Positions 1 to 7,896 are shown, counted from the stretch's first letter. The stretch is DNA of 64,000 bases from Photobacterium sanctipauli (GCF_003026495.1 NZ_PYMA01000021.1:30161-94160); one strand, 5' to 3'. Notes: generated by a model not told the origin, from the sequence alone. A program made the numbers and translations.

Positions 1-158
1 GTTCGGAGGCCACGGCGTTTATATCAGTCACGTTGGTGCAAAGTTACCTTAGGTTTATTCCATCAGTTAAAGCTTATTTCAGTAGCGAAAATTAATGCTA
101 GCAGAATCACTTGTTTCATTTATTCATTTCGACACTAAGTGATGATAAATTTAGCACT

Positions 159-2447
159 TTAACTGATATTTTTATCAGAATCGTGATCGTTATTCCAAGC
201 TATTTCTGTAATTGTTGAACTTTGTACTTTGACCAGCCCGTTATTGATGCCCTGAATACATGCCAAGCGAATGTTATCGCTGGCAAAGCTTGCAGCCGGG
301 GCTGCCTCTATGGCACTGAGGTGCACCCACTGGCTTCCCGATTCCTTTTTGCTGACTTCGCGGGCGGCATTGGTGGCCATCAGCAAGATATCAAGCAGTT
401 CATGATCGTTAATCGCGGTATAGGCACGTGGCAGGAACGGGTATTCAGCCATGCCGATGCGGATCCGGTTGTCGATGTACTTGTGTTCGACGAAGCTATC
501 AATTAGCTGTTGCAGTGAGTTGGCCAGTTGCTCCGGTGCCGTATCAAGGCGCGAGTTTGGCTCGATATACAGGAACATGGCATCAGAGAAGTGATAAAGG
601 CGGGCAGGGCCACACACTTGCTTCTTCAGGTATTCACCAAATTGCCTTTCGATATCTAGCCCCTGCTGGTAGCCATGCTTGAGGTAGATGTGTTTGAGGA
701 ATGGCACCTCAAACAAAGCAAAGCGCAGGCGGTCGCTCAATGGCTCGTTGATGATTTCGCCAAGGTGCCATTGCTCGAAGTGGGCGCTGCTCTGTTGCAA
801 AGAATTAGGCAGCTTCACGGTTAGCATGCGAAGGTTGCGCAAGCCACTGCGAGGATGGGTGTAGAACTCGGAGCGCAAGCGCAACAGCCGGCCTTGAAGC
901 TGGCTGGCAACACGGTGGCGGCGTAGCAGAACGATTAGCGTAACCAACAAGAAGCAGATCAGGAAAATGGTGATGTTCTTTTGTTTGTAGAGTGCCTTTT
1001 CGCTCTCAAACTGCTGGCGCTCCATTTCCTCTAGGTGGAGCGAGCGCTCCAGCATCCGTTGCTGCTGCTTGAAGACTTCGACGTTGCTCTTTACCTGCGC
1101 TTGTTGCTGGGTATTGAAGAGTTGCTCGTAGCGGCGCTGGCTCAACAAGGCATTGTAGTAGTCGGTTTGCTGCTCAAAGGCTTTCGATAGCTCCATCTCG
1201 CCTTGCAGCTGCAGGGAGAGGTTGTTGGTGCGGCTAGCTGCGATCAGCCCGGCCTGCAAGGTGCTGATCGCCTGTTCCGTTTTGCCTTCCAAACGTTCAA
1301 GCTGCCCCTGGAGGATCTGTGCCTCGGTCTGGATTTCATCGTCGCCGGTTTGGGTCGCCAGCATCCGGGTGTGGTTCAGGTATTGCTCGGTCTTGGGGTA
1401 GTTGTATAGCTGGAGATAAACCCTGGCAATGTTCAGCCTCAGGCGAGCCGAGCGGATATTGCGGTGCAATTGGTTTTCTTGGTCGAGGGCATTGAAATAA
1501 TGCACCAAGGCCAAGTTGAAGCGGCCTTGCTGCTCATAAATCGAAGCAATGAGCTCAAGGGTCTTCGCCAAGGGCTTGGCCCGGTTATAGTGCTCGAAGA
1601 ACTCGCCGGCCTGGGTAGCGTGCTCCAACGCTTTGTCGAACACCTTCCTTTCTTCAAACAGGGCGGCCAATTGGTAGTTGGCGATGGCAGTTTTCGCTTG
1701 ATCGTCTTGCTCGACCGATAGCCAATAGCCGCTAAGCAGGCTATCGAGTGCCAAATCGAAATGGTCATGGGCAAGGTAGTGTTGGCCGATAGCCAGTTGA
1801 AAATTGATCAGCTCGCCCTTGTCCTCAAGGCTCATTAGGTAACGCTTGGCCTTGCTAAACAGTTTTTCAGCCTCGCTCTCGTTGTTGAGGCTAGACTCCA
1901 CTCTCGCCCGTTGCATCAGGGACTGGTATTGCAGCCGCTTGACCTGGTTGGTGAGGTTGAGCGCTTCCGAGCCTTCGATCTCTTTATCGATCTGGTTCAG
2001 CATTGCCAGGGCGCGGGCACTGTTTTTTAGGTTGTTCCAGTAGATGTTGGCATGGATAAGCCGGCTTTCAAGGTGGGTGAAGGTGAGTTCATTTTCAAGC
2101 GCCAGCTTTTCCGCTTCCTTGATGCTCTTGAGGGCGTTATCGGGTTGGTTAAGCAGTGAGTAGGCCCTGGCGTTGATCTGCAGGGCATTCACCGTGCTTA
2201 GCGGTGTGCGGATCGTGTGATCGGCTTCTTCGTTGATATGAACACGAGAAACTTCTTTCGGGGTACTTAAATGGCGCTGGGAAAGATAGCGCTGGGTGAT
2301 CTTTAGGGATTGCTCTGGGCTGGTGAGCAGGAGATCGTTGGCTTCTGCCAGAATTGGCGTGGTATAGATTTTTGCTTGAACGCTAAAAGAGGCAATAAAG
2401 ACGAGCAGCAAGCTGCAAAGCCAACGGCTAAAAGACATACATTTCAA
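159..2447 (-). CDS. TPR-repeat membrane protein with degenerate GGDEF-like C-terminus
   Basis: A 762-residue protein. It starts with a signal-like hydrophobic segment (about residues 8-25), followed by many helical TPR-type repeats to about residue 440, a coiled coil rich in Q/E/R, one transmembrane segment (about 495-512, IFLICFLLVTLIVLL) and a cytoplasmic C-terminal domain of about 240 residues. The tail has the spacing of a diguanylate cyclase domain (for example PRSGLRNLRML and RIGMAEYPF), but I see no GGDEF or GGEEF signature, so it is probably catalytically dead. The layout suggests a periplasmic sensor signalling across the inner membrane. It lies downstream of queF on the same strand. 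No specific function can be assigned. Confidence 0.75.
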   Translation of the reverse strand: MKCMSFSRWLCSLLLVFIASFSVQAKIYTTPILAEANDLLLTSPEQSLKITQRYLSQRHLSTPKEVSRVHINEEADHTIRTPLSTVNALQINARAYSLLNQPDNALKSIKEAEKLALENELTFTHLESRLIHANIYWNNLKNSARALAMLNQIDKEIEGSEALNLTNQVKRLQYQSLMQRARVESSLNNESEAEKLFSKAKRYLMSLEDKGELINFQLAIGQHYLAHDHFDLALDSLLSGYWLSVEQDDQAKTAIANYQLAALFEERKVFDKALEHATQAGEFFEHYNRAKPLAKTLELIASIYEQQGRFNLALVHYFNALDQENQLHRNIRSARLRLNIARVYLQLYNYPKTEQYLNHTRMLATQTGDDEIQTEAQILQGQLERLEGKTEQAISTLQAGLIAASRTNNLSLQLQGEMELSKAFEQQTDYYNALLSQRRYEQLFNTQQQAQVKSNVEVFKQQQRMLERSLHLEEMERQQFESEKALYKQKNITIFLICFLLVTLIVLLRRHRVASQLQGRLLRLRSEFYTHPRSGLRNLRMLTVKLPNSLQQSSAHFEQWHLGEIINEPLSDRLRFALFEVPFLKHIYLKHGYQQGLDIERQFGEYLKKQVCGPARLYHFSDAMFLYIEPNSRLDTAPEQLANSLQQLIDSFVEHKYIDNRIRIGMAEYPFLPRAYTAINDHELLDILLMATNAAREVSKKESGSQWVHLSAIEAAPAASFASDNIRLACIQGINNGLVKVQSSTITEIAWNNDHDSDKNIS

Positions 2448-2492
2448 AGACCCAATAAAACAGTATTACCAATATTAATGGGTTGGCAAACC

Positions 2493-2525
2493 AAGTCCAG
2501 CAAAGTATTGAGTTTTGCTGGACTT
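2493..2525 (-). terminator. Hairpin between queF and the TPR gene
   Basis: A 12-bp perfect inverted repeat (AAGTCCAGCAAA / TTTGCTGGACTT) with a 9-nt loop lies just past the queF stop codon. A clear T-run is missing on the minus side, so it may act as a weak terminator or as a 3'-end stabiliser. Confidence 0.5.
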
Positions 2526-2542
2526 ATCAGCCTAATTTTACG

Positions 2543-3388
2543 TTATTGACGAGCTAGGCGGAAATTATCGCTTGGGGTTTTGCCCATATTGGTACGGTAT
2601 GGGTTGATATCCAAGCCGCCGCGGCGGGTATAGCGTGCGTATACCGTCAATAGCTCCGGCTTACAGTATTTCATGATGTCAGTGAAAATACGCTCAACAC
2701 ACTGCTCGTGGAACTCGTTGTGGTTACGGAACGAAATCAGGTAGCGAAGGAGCTTTTCGCGATCGATCTTCTTGCCGGTATAAGAAATGCGTACGCTGCC
2801 CCAGTCTGGCTGGCTGGTGATTAGGCAGTTAGACTTCAATAGGTGGCTGTGCAGAATTTCGGTTACCGTCTCTTCGGTTGCCGCGCCTTCTAGGTGGGCT
2901 GGGTCGAATTCGTAATCGGTGATTTCGATATCTTGATCGTCGATGCACTCGCCGAAGAAGTTGGCGATAGGTTGATCGTCGAAATCAGACAGGGGCTGAA
3001 CCGTGACATCCACGTCGGCACCGGCACACTGGGTGAGATCTTTTTGCAAAGTATCGGCAATTTGCTGCCAGCTATCGAACTTAGTTTGGTTGAAGCTGTT
3101 GAGGTATAGCTTGAATGACTTCGACTCAATAAGGTTCGGGCTGCTGGCAGGCAAGCGCACTTCGCCAATGGCCACTTGTGGCAGGCCCTTGCTGTTTAGC
3201 CAAGATAGCTCGTAAAGCGTCCAGATATCATAGCCTGTAAAAGGCAAGTCATCGCCAAGTGCTAGATCATCTCGGTTCAGGCTACGCGGCACAGGCTGAA
3301 GAAGAGAGGCATCGTATTGGTCTTTGTATTCCGTACCCTGACCTAGGGTCAAACCGGCTAATTCTTTCGCGTCTTGATATTTGCTCAT
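2543..3388 (-). CDS. queF: NADPH-dependent 7-cyano-7-deazaguanine reductase QueF
   Basis: 281 residues, matching the long (YqcD-type, bimodular) form of QueF. The enzyme reduces preQ0 to preQ1 with NADPH in queuosine biosynthesis, which modifies the wobble base of GUN tRNAs. Visible family features are the conserved E(S)KSFKLYLNSFNQT stretch near residue 89, a Cys-containing segment (LTQCAGADV) and the C-terminal RRGGLDINPYRTN. The gene is divergent from syd, as in E. coli (yqcD/syd). Confidence 0.95.
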   Translation of the reverse strand: MSKYQDAKELAGLTLGQGTEYKDQYDASLLQPVPRSLNRDDLALGDDLPFTGYDIWTLYELSWLNSKGLPQVAIGEVRLPASSPNLIESKSFKLYLNSFNQTKFDSWQQIADTLQKDLTQCAGADVDVTVQPLSDFDDQPIANFFGECIDDQDIEITDYEFDPAHLEGAATEETVTEILHSHLLKSNCLITSQPDWGSVRISYTGKKIDREKLLRYLISFRNHNEFHEQCVERIFTDIMKYCKPELLTVYARYTRRGGLDINPYRTNMGKTPSDNFRLARQ

Positions 3389-3451
3389 ACTGTCCTGGAC
3401 ACACTTGGATTAGAATAGCCAAAGTTTACTTAATCTTTTGTGAGGTTGCGA

Positions 3452-4018
3452 ATGAATCATCCGGTTGCGATGGCTTTATCTGAATTTTCTACTCGTTTTT
3501 TGCAAGCATGGTGTGATGCTGATCAAGGTTTTCCCCGTAGTGACGATTTGGTGGGGCTCGAATCCCCTTGTGTAAAAGCTGACGACGGTTACGAAGTGAC
3601 TTGGCAACCGGTGGCAAGAAACCCTGTTGGCGACCTTGATAATGTGGAAAAGGGGATAGAGCTTCGCCTGCATGAAGATATTACTGCTTTTTATTGCTCG
3701 CAGTTCAGTGGTGATATGGCGGTACGGTTTAGCGATGCCGGGCATGATCTGGAATTCGATTTGCTGCAAGTTTTCAGCGATCACGATATGTTGCGCCTGC
3801 AAGAAAACATTCTTGGGCACTTGGTGACCCAGCGTCGCCTAAAGCTAAAGCCAACGGTTTTTATTGGCGCGATGGATTCGGAAAGCCAGGTCATTTCTGT
3901 TTGTAACCTGACAGGCCAGGTATTGTTAGAGACCTTGGGCAAGAACGAGCGAGATGTGCTGGCGGCAGATATCGAGTCGTTTTTGCAGGTGTTGCAACCG
4001 ATAGTGAAGGCGGGTTAA
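3452..4018 (+). CDS. syd: SecY-interacting protein Syd
   Basis: 188 residues. Syd is a peripheral cytoplasmic membrane protein that binds SecY and is thought to monitor or dismantle faulty SecYEG translocons. I chose the ATG at 3452 because GAGG at 3442-3445 sits 6 nt upstream; an in-frame GTG at 3440 lacks this spacing. The gene is divergent from queF and followed 3 nt later by the zinc-ribbon gene, implying an operon. The queF/syd pair next to csrB is also the E. coli arrangement. Confidence 0.92.
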   Translation: MNHPVAMALSEFSTRFLQAWCDADQGFPRSDDLVGLESPCVKADDGYEVTWQPVARNPVGDLDNVEKGIELRLHEDITAFYCSQFSGDMAVRFSDAGHDLEFDLLQVFSDHDMLRLQENILGHLVTQRRLKLKPTVFIGAMDSESQVISVCNLTGQVLLETLGKNERDVLAADIESFLQVLQPIVKAG

Positions 4019-4021
4019 GCG

Positions 4022-4801
4022 ATGTATGTTGTTGAGTTAGAGTTCGAGTGCTTTGACAACACCACGGTGTCGGCAGTCGACATGGCGGTCAACGGCCTGA
4101 TGGATGCGCTGCGTTATAACGGCCAGGTGCTGGGGCGAGAATTCCCTATTGTGATGGATGAGGGGATCTTCCGGGTGCGGGCGGTCTGCCCAGAGCAGGA
4201 TAGCCTGCATAGCCGCTTTCACAGTGATCATGTAAAGGCTTGCCTGAACCGCTTGAGCCAAGCGAGCTTGCTGAGCCCGAAAGTCAAAGTACTCGGTAGG
4301 GACATTAACTCAGAAGCGGCGGCAGAGGAGTTCGCACCGTCGTGGCAGGTGATTTATACCACTTATGTCCATACGTGTTCGCCGTTGCGCTGCGGTGAAA
4401 CCTTGATGCCTATACCTTTGTACCGCCTGCCTGAGCCAACCTTGAATGGCGACCATAAAGCAATAGTGAAATGGCAAACTGAGTGGCAGGCGTGTGACGA
4501 GATACAGATGGCAGGCGGCTGCCAGGCCGAGCATGCTACATTGCATGAAATTCGAGATGCCGAAAGCGATCTGTTTCGCCGAGGGTGGGACTTGCGCGGG
4601 CGCATTGAATATATCACCAAAATCCCAACCTATTACTACCAATACCAAGTGGGCGGTGATAGCTTGGAGAGCGAATTAAATCGCCCTTGCCCCAAGTGCG
4701 GTAATGATGAATGGCGACTGGACGCACCAATTCATGGCATTTTCCACTTCAAATGCGATGAGTGCCGGATCGTATCTAACCTTTCTTGGGACTACCAATA
4801 A
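4022..4801 (+). CDS. Zn-ribbon protein of the DUF2310 type
   Basis: 259 residues. The C-terminus carries a zinc-ribbon signature, CPKCGNDEW at about 218 and CDECR at about 241, preceded by a large N-terminal domain. This fits the DUF2310 family described as zinc-ribbon-containing and possibly nucleic-acid-binding. No catalytic role is known to me. The start is 3 nt after the syd stop, so the two are probably cotranscribed and translationally coupled. Confidence 0.8.
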   Translation: MYVVELEFECFDNTTVSAVDMAVNGLMDALRYNGQVLGREFPIVMDEGIFRVRAVCPEQDSLHSRFHSDHVKACLNRLSQASLLSPKVKVLGRDINSEAAAEEFAPSWQVIYTTYVHTCSPLRCGETLMPIPLYRLPEPTLNGDHKAIVKWQTEWQACDEIQMAGGCQAEHATLHEIRDAESDLFRRGWDLRGRIEYITKIPTYYYQYQVGGDSLESELNRPCPKCGNDEWRLDAPIHGIFHFKCDECRIVSNLSWDYQ

Positions 4802-4810
4802 AGCATAAAG

Positions 4811-4831
4811 CGGGGAGGCCAGGCCTCCCCG
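4811..4831 (+). terminator. GC-rich hairpin after the DUF2310 gene
   Basis: A perfect 10-bp palindrome around one central base (CGGGGAGGCC / GGCCTCCCCG) lies just after the stop codon and faces the convergent small gene at 4881. It has no T-run. It could end transcription from both sides or protect mRNA ends. Confidence 0.55.
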
Positions 4832-4880
4832 TGATTGTTGGCTGTGACGCTGGCTGGCTTTGAAGCCGGAAGGCGATGAA

Positions 4881-5165
4881 TCAGCTTTGCTGGTTGGTGC
4901 CTTCCAACTGGGCCAGCCGCGCAGTGAGATCGGCGACCTGCTGCTCTAGCGACTTTACCCTTTCCTCTAGTGTGGCACTCGGCTCGCACTTCTCTATCTT
5001 TGGTACCTTTGCATTTTTCTTCCATGCTTGTAGCGCCTGGATGATCAACGGCATGGGAAGCGGCTGCGATAAGCGGGACTTAATCAAGGCAACCGATGGC
5101 TCTTTGCCTTCTTCTGTCAGCGAGCTGATAGCTTGCTCTAGGGCTTGGGTGATTTCTGATGACAT
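4881..5165 (-). CDS. Small uncharacterised protein with C-terminal coiled coil
   Basis: 94 residues. The N-terminal half (EITQALEQAISSLTEEGKEPSVALIK...) looks like a compact helical, possibly winged-helix-like, module of the kind seen at the start of KfrA-type DNA-binding proteins. The C-terminal third (LEERVKSLEQQVADLTARLAQLE) is a clear leucine heptad coiled coil, so the protein is probably an oligomer. A purine-rich ribosome site precedes the ATG. Function unknown; DNA binding is only a suggestion from the layout. Confidence 0.65.
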   Translation of the reverse strand: MSSEITQALEQAISSLTEEGKEPSVALIKSRLSQPLPMPLIIQALQAWKKNAKVPKIEKCEPSATLEERVKSLEQQVADLTARLAQLEGTNQQS

Positions 5166-5211
5166 CGCTTTTCCTTCCTCTGAAAACTACACCCCGCTTA
5201 TTGTCGCTGAC

Positions 5212-5442
5212 TTACTTGCGAAGTAAAGCGTCGAGTTGGTCGATGACCTCACACCAGTCCGCATCTTGTTCCTGTGACTCCTTTATAAAGCGGCTTTGCG
5301 AGGGTTGCCAGAATTTAGCTTCAGCGAGTTGTTCGTGTTGGACGAGGTGGTGCTCAGCGATGAAGCGCTCGATAAACTCCTTGGAGTTATTGAGCCCCAA
5401 CTGGCTGAACAGGCTACTGAGGTTGTGATTAAAAGTTTCCAT
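5212..5442 (-). CDS. DUF2789 family small protein
   Basis: 76 residues, matching the short DUF2789 family by its opening (METFNHNLSSLFSQLGL) and the core IERFIAEHHL followed by the AKFWQPSQS segment. It is soluble, acidic and without a signal peptide. Function unknown. It lies 46 bp upstream of the 94-residue gene on the same strand and probably shares its transcript. Its upstream side borders the promoter region of the first csrB copy. Confidence 0.75.
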   Translation of the reverse strand: METFNHNLSSLFSQLGLNNSKEFIERFIAEHHLVQHEQLAEAKFWQPSQSRFIKESQEQDADWCEVIDQLDALLRK

Positions 5443-5574
5443 TATTCACTCCGTTGTAAAAAGGGAAGCGGCCCGTAGCGGGAAGAACAAGGGTGATTGA
5501 CCTAAGTATATATTGTTATCAGCAACTGGTAGGCCGGGAGGTGTTTAGGGTGATCCGCCTATTTCTCGCTACCG
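5443..5574. other. Intergenic segment upstream of the csrB array
   Basis: Gene-free stretch between the DUF2789 start and the first VarA-like box. It must contain the promoter of the two small minus-strand genes. I see no obvious open frame or repeat in it. Confidence 0.5.
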
Positions 5575-5757
5575 TGTGCGAGATCTCTTACAAGGATGTG
5601 GGATATTAAAGTTGGTGTATACCCTAGGATATCGCACTTATGGTTTTAAGTTGTTGATTGTATTTTGTTTTATGTTTTATTGATGCTTGGGGTATTGTCT
5701 TGCAAGTTGGAAAATGTCGCAAAGCAGGGTTCTTTTCGCATTAGAAAAGCGTAATCT
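5575..5757 (+). promoter_or_regulatory. csrB copy 1 control region: VarA/UvrY box, IHF site, -10
   Basis: TGTGCG-AGATCT-CTTACA at 5575-5592 resembles the GacA/UvrY/VarA response-regulator box (TGTAAG-N6-CTTACA). An exact match to the IHF consensus WATCAANNNNTTR lies on the minus strand at 5647-5659. A -10 like TAATCT is at 5752-5757; the -35 is poor, as expected for an activated promoter. The box lies about 170 bp upstream of the start, the same kind of distance as the UvrY site of E. coli csrB. Confidence 0.75.
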
Positions 5758-5763
5758 TATTGG

Positions 5764-6150
5764 TGTCGGAAGGAACTGACGGAACGGAACAGGAAAGCGC
5801 CAAGGATTTTGGCAGTCTCAGGAAGAGACCGGTGTACTAGGATGGTATATCGAACATGGATTGTGAAGGGATAGCCTAGGATAGGCAAAATAGTAAACAG
5901 GATGTTTGCTAGTCAGGATGACGCAAGGACCACTTCAGGATGAAGTAAGGGACACCTCCAGGACGGATGATGAGAGTCAGGACAGGATGGACTGACGGGT
6001 CAGGAAGGCCAAAAGGACAACTTCAGGACGAAGTCATAAAGGATAAGCTGAAGGAATCAGCAGTCAAAGGAAGGATGCAGGGAGCACCATAGTAGCGGGA
6101 TTGCTGCAAGTAAGACCTAAGGGCGCAACGAAAGTTGCGCCCGTTCTTTT
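5764..6150 (+). ncRNA. csrB: CsrB-family regulatory RNA, copy 1
   Basis: About 387 nt with roughly 30 GGA triplets by eye, many as AGGA or CAGGATG. These are the CsrA-binding motifs that let CsrB-type RNAs sequester the global translation regulator CsrA. No long frame fits the sequence. It ends in a strong intrinsic terminator. It lies between syd and yqcC, the genomic position of E. coli csrB. The 5' end is inferred from the -10 element and is uncertain by a few bases. Confidence 0.9.
6121..6150 (+). terminator. Terminator of csrB copy 1
   Basis: Nine-base-pair stem GGGCGCAAC / GTTGCGCCC with a GAAA tetraloop, followed by GTTCTTTT. The same hairpin recurs in all three copies. Confidence 0.93.
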
Positions 6151-6408
6151 ATGTGCGGTGCTATGGATTAAGAGCGGTTCTATGGTTTTGCGGTTATATC
6201 GTTTTCTGGAAAGAAGCTAAGCCTGCCTTTCGCATAGGCCAATCATTGACGTTTTTCGAATCTCCTGCACTTTTGCTCCTTTGCACATCACTCCCAGTGG
6301 TGGTTGTAAATTGCCACTTGAACGCATATTTCTATTTCTCTTAGCTATGCATCGTCTTTCTTAATTTCCTTCTCTTATTGATGCTTTAGCGTATTCGACC
6401 CGCCTGCT
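6151..6408. other. Spacer between csrB copies 1 and 2
   Basis: Non-coding spacer homologous to the one after copy 2. A short open frame over it (6135-6344) starts inside the csrB terminator and has no ribosome site, so I do not call it a gene. Confidence 0.6.
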
Positions 6409-6588
6409 TGTGCGAGATCTCTTACAAAGGCGTGGGATAAATTAGTTTTATAAATCAGAAAAATGACAGCTAAATTTATTAAGTTGTTGATTTTTATTGT
6501 TTTGTTTGTTTTTCGCTATTTCTCAATAGTGAAAAGGTGAATTAATTTATTCAGCTAGGGTTCAATTTCAGGGCCAAAAGCGTAATCT
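6409..6588 (+). promoter_or_regulatory. csrB copy 2 control region: VarA/UvrY box, IHF site, -10
   Basis: VarA-like box at 6409-6426 (identical to that of copy 1), IHF consensus match on the minus strand at 6480-6492, and TAATCT at 6583-6588. The gap from box to IHF site is 53 bp and from IHF site to -10 is 90 bp, almost the same as in copies 1 and 3, so the geometry has been kept. Confidence 0.75.
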
Positions 6589-6594
6589 TATTGG

Positions 6595-6979
6595 TGTCGG
6601 AAGGAACTGACGGAACGGAACAGGAAAGCGCCAAGGATTTGGCAGTCTCAGGAAGAGACCGGTGTACTAGGATGGTATATCGAACATGGACTGTGAAGGG
6701 ATAGCCGAGGATAGGCAAAATAGTAAACAGGATGTTTGCTAGTCAGGATGACGCAAGGACCACTTCAGGATGAAGTAAGGGACACCTCCAGGATGGATGA
6801 TGAGAGTCAGGACAGGATGGACTGACGGGTCAGGAAGGCCAAAGGAACAACTTCAGGACGAAGTCAAAAGGACAATGCTGAAGGAAACAGCAGTCAAAGG
6901 AATATGCAGGGAGCACCATAGTAGCGGGATTGCTGCAAGTAAGACCTAAGGGCGCAACGAAAGTTGCGCCCGTTCTTTT
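6595..6979 (+). ncRNA. csrB: CsrB-family regulatory RNA, copy 2
   Basis: About 385 nt, nearly identical to copy 1 except for scattered substitutions and short indels in the 3' third. It keeps the AGGA/GGA series and the CAGGATG motifs, so it should titrate CsrA like copy 1. The 5' end is placed by alignment with copy 1. Confidence 0.9.
6950..6979 (+). terminator. Terminator of csrB copy 2
   Basis: Stem GGGCGCAAC / GTTGCGCCC, loop GAAA, then GTTCTTTT; identical to copy 1. Confidence 0.93.
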
Positions 6980-7122
6980 ATGTGCGGTGCTATGGATTAA
7001 GAGCGGTGCTATGGCGCTACGGCGCTGTGGTTATATGGTTATATGGTTATTGGTTATAGCTTTCTGGAAAGAAGTTAAGCCTGTCTTTCGTATTGACCAA
7101 TCATTGACGTTTTTTAATCTCC

Positions 7123-7186
7123 TGCATCTCTGCATCTCTGCATCTCTGCATCTCTGCATCTCTGCATCTCTGCATCTCTGCACCTC
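7123..7186 (+). repeat. Octamer microsatellite (TGCATCTC), 7 perfect plus 1 imperfect unit
   Basis: Seven exact tandem copies of TGCATCTC occupy 7123-7178, followed by TGCACCTC. The repeat lies in the spacer downstream of csrB copy 2. The matching spacer after copy 1 has only a non-repetitive CTCCTGCAC...TTTGCAC stretch, so the array expanded after the duplication. Confidence 0.95.
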
Positions 7187-7305
7187 GTGCCCAAGTGGTG
7201 GTTGAAAATGACCGTTTGAACGCATATTTCTACTGTTCTTAGCTATGCATCGCCATGCTCAATTTTAGTCCCCATTAGTGCTTTAGCGTATTCAACCCAT
7301 TTGCT

Positions 7306-7485
7306 TGTGCGAGATCTCTTACAAAGGCGTGGGATAAATTAGTTTCATAAACTAGAAAATTGACGATGAAATTTATTAAGTGTTTGATTTTATTGTGTTT
7401 AATTTTTGTGGTGTTGTTTCCGATGCTGCAGAGGCGAATTAATTTATTCAGCGAGGGTTCAATTTCAGGGGCAAAAGCGTAATCT
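7306..7485 (+). promoter_or_regulatory. csrB copy 3 control region: VarA/UvrY box, IHF site, -10
   Basis: VarA-like box at 7306-7323, IHF consensus match on the minus strand at 7377-7389, and TAATCT at 7480-7485. Base changes in the middle of the IHF site (TGTTTGATT instead of TTGTTGATT) fall only at its unconstrained positions, which supports it as a real site. Confidence 0.75.
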
Positions 7486-7491
7486 TAATGG

Positions 7492-7882
7492 TGTCGGAAG
7501 GAACTGACGGAACGGAACAGGAAAAAGCCAAGGATTATGGCAGTCTCAGGAAGAGACCGGTGTACTAGGATGGTATATCGAACATGGACTGTGAAGGGAT
7601 AGCCTAGGATAGGCAAAATAGTAAACAGGACGTTTGCTAGTCAGGATGACACAAGGACCGCTTCGGGATGAAGTCAGGGACACCTCCAGGAAGGATGATG
7701 AGAGTCAGGACAGGATGAACTGACGGGTCAGGAAGGCCAAAGGACAACTTCTGGACGAAGAATAAAAGGAATCTGCTGACGGATTACAGCAATTCAAAGG
7801 AATGATGCAGGGAGCACCATAGTAGCGGGACTGCTGCAAGTAAGACCTAAGGGCGCAACGAAAGTTGCGCCCGTTCTTTTTT
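7492..7882 (+). ncRNA. csrB: CsrB-family regulatory RNA, copy 3
   Basis: About 391 nt, the most divergent of the three (for example GACGGATTACAGCAA near the 3' end), yet with the GGA-rich motif series and terminator kept. The pattern of changes in loops and linkers with motifs retained suggests the copy is still functional. It ends 14 nt before the convergent DUF3301 gene. Confidence 0.9.
7851..7882 (+). terminator. Terminator of csrB copy 3
   Basis: Stem GGGCGCAAC / GTTGCGCCC, loop GAAA, then GTTCTTTTTT, the longest T-run of the three copies. Confidence 0.93.
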
Positions 7883-7896
7883 CCGGGCCAGAATTT

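Larger units (their letters stand above)
5575..7882 (+). repeat. Tandem triplication of a promoter-plus-csrB unit
   Basis: Three head-to-tail units of about 830-900 bp. Each contains a VarA-like box, an AT-rich spacer, a -10 element, a csrB-type RNA gene and an identical terminator stem. The spacers after copies 1 and 2 are also recognisably homologous: both carry ATGTGCGGTGCTATGG, TCATTGACGTTTTT and AACGCATATTTCTA. The whole locus was therefore duplicated, not just the RNA gene. Copies 2 and 3 resemble each other most in their promoter regions. Confidence 0.9.

Noticed and set aside
1..158. Possible end of a plus-strand gene (frame ending in GVYISHVGAKLP at 52)
   Set aside because: Only about 16 codons lie in the window and I do not recognise the sequence.
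7123..7186. Tandem repeat considered as a CRISPR array
   Set aside because: Units are 8 bp without spacers, and no cas genes are present.
6135..7205. Short open frames 6135-6344 and 6930-7205 in the csrB spacers
   Set aside because: They start inside csrB terminators or RNA, run through an octamer repeat and lack ribosome sites.
7031..7225. Minus-strand frame coding a repeated RDAEMQRC peptide
   Set aside because: It is the octamer microsatellite read as protein; no start signal and no similarity to a gene.
5764..7882. Three repeats considered as an insertion sequence or integron cassettes
   Set aside because: No transposase, terminal inverted repeats or attC-like sites; each unit has promoter, GGA-rich RNA and terminator.
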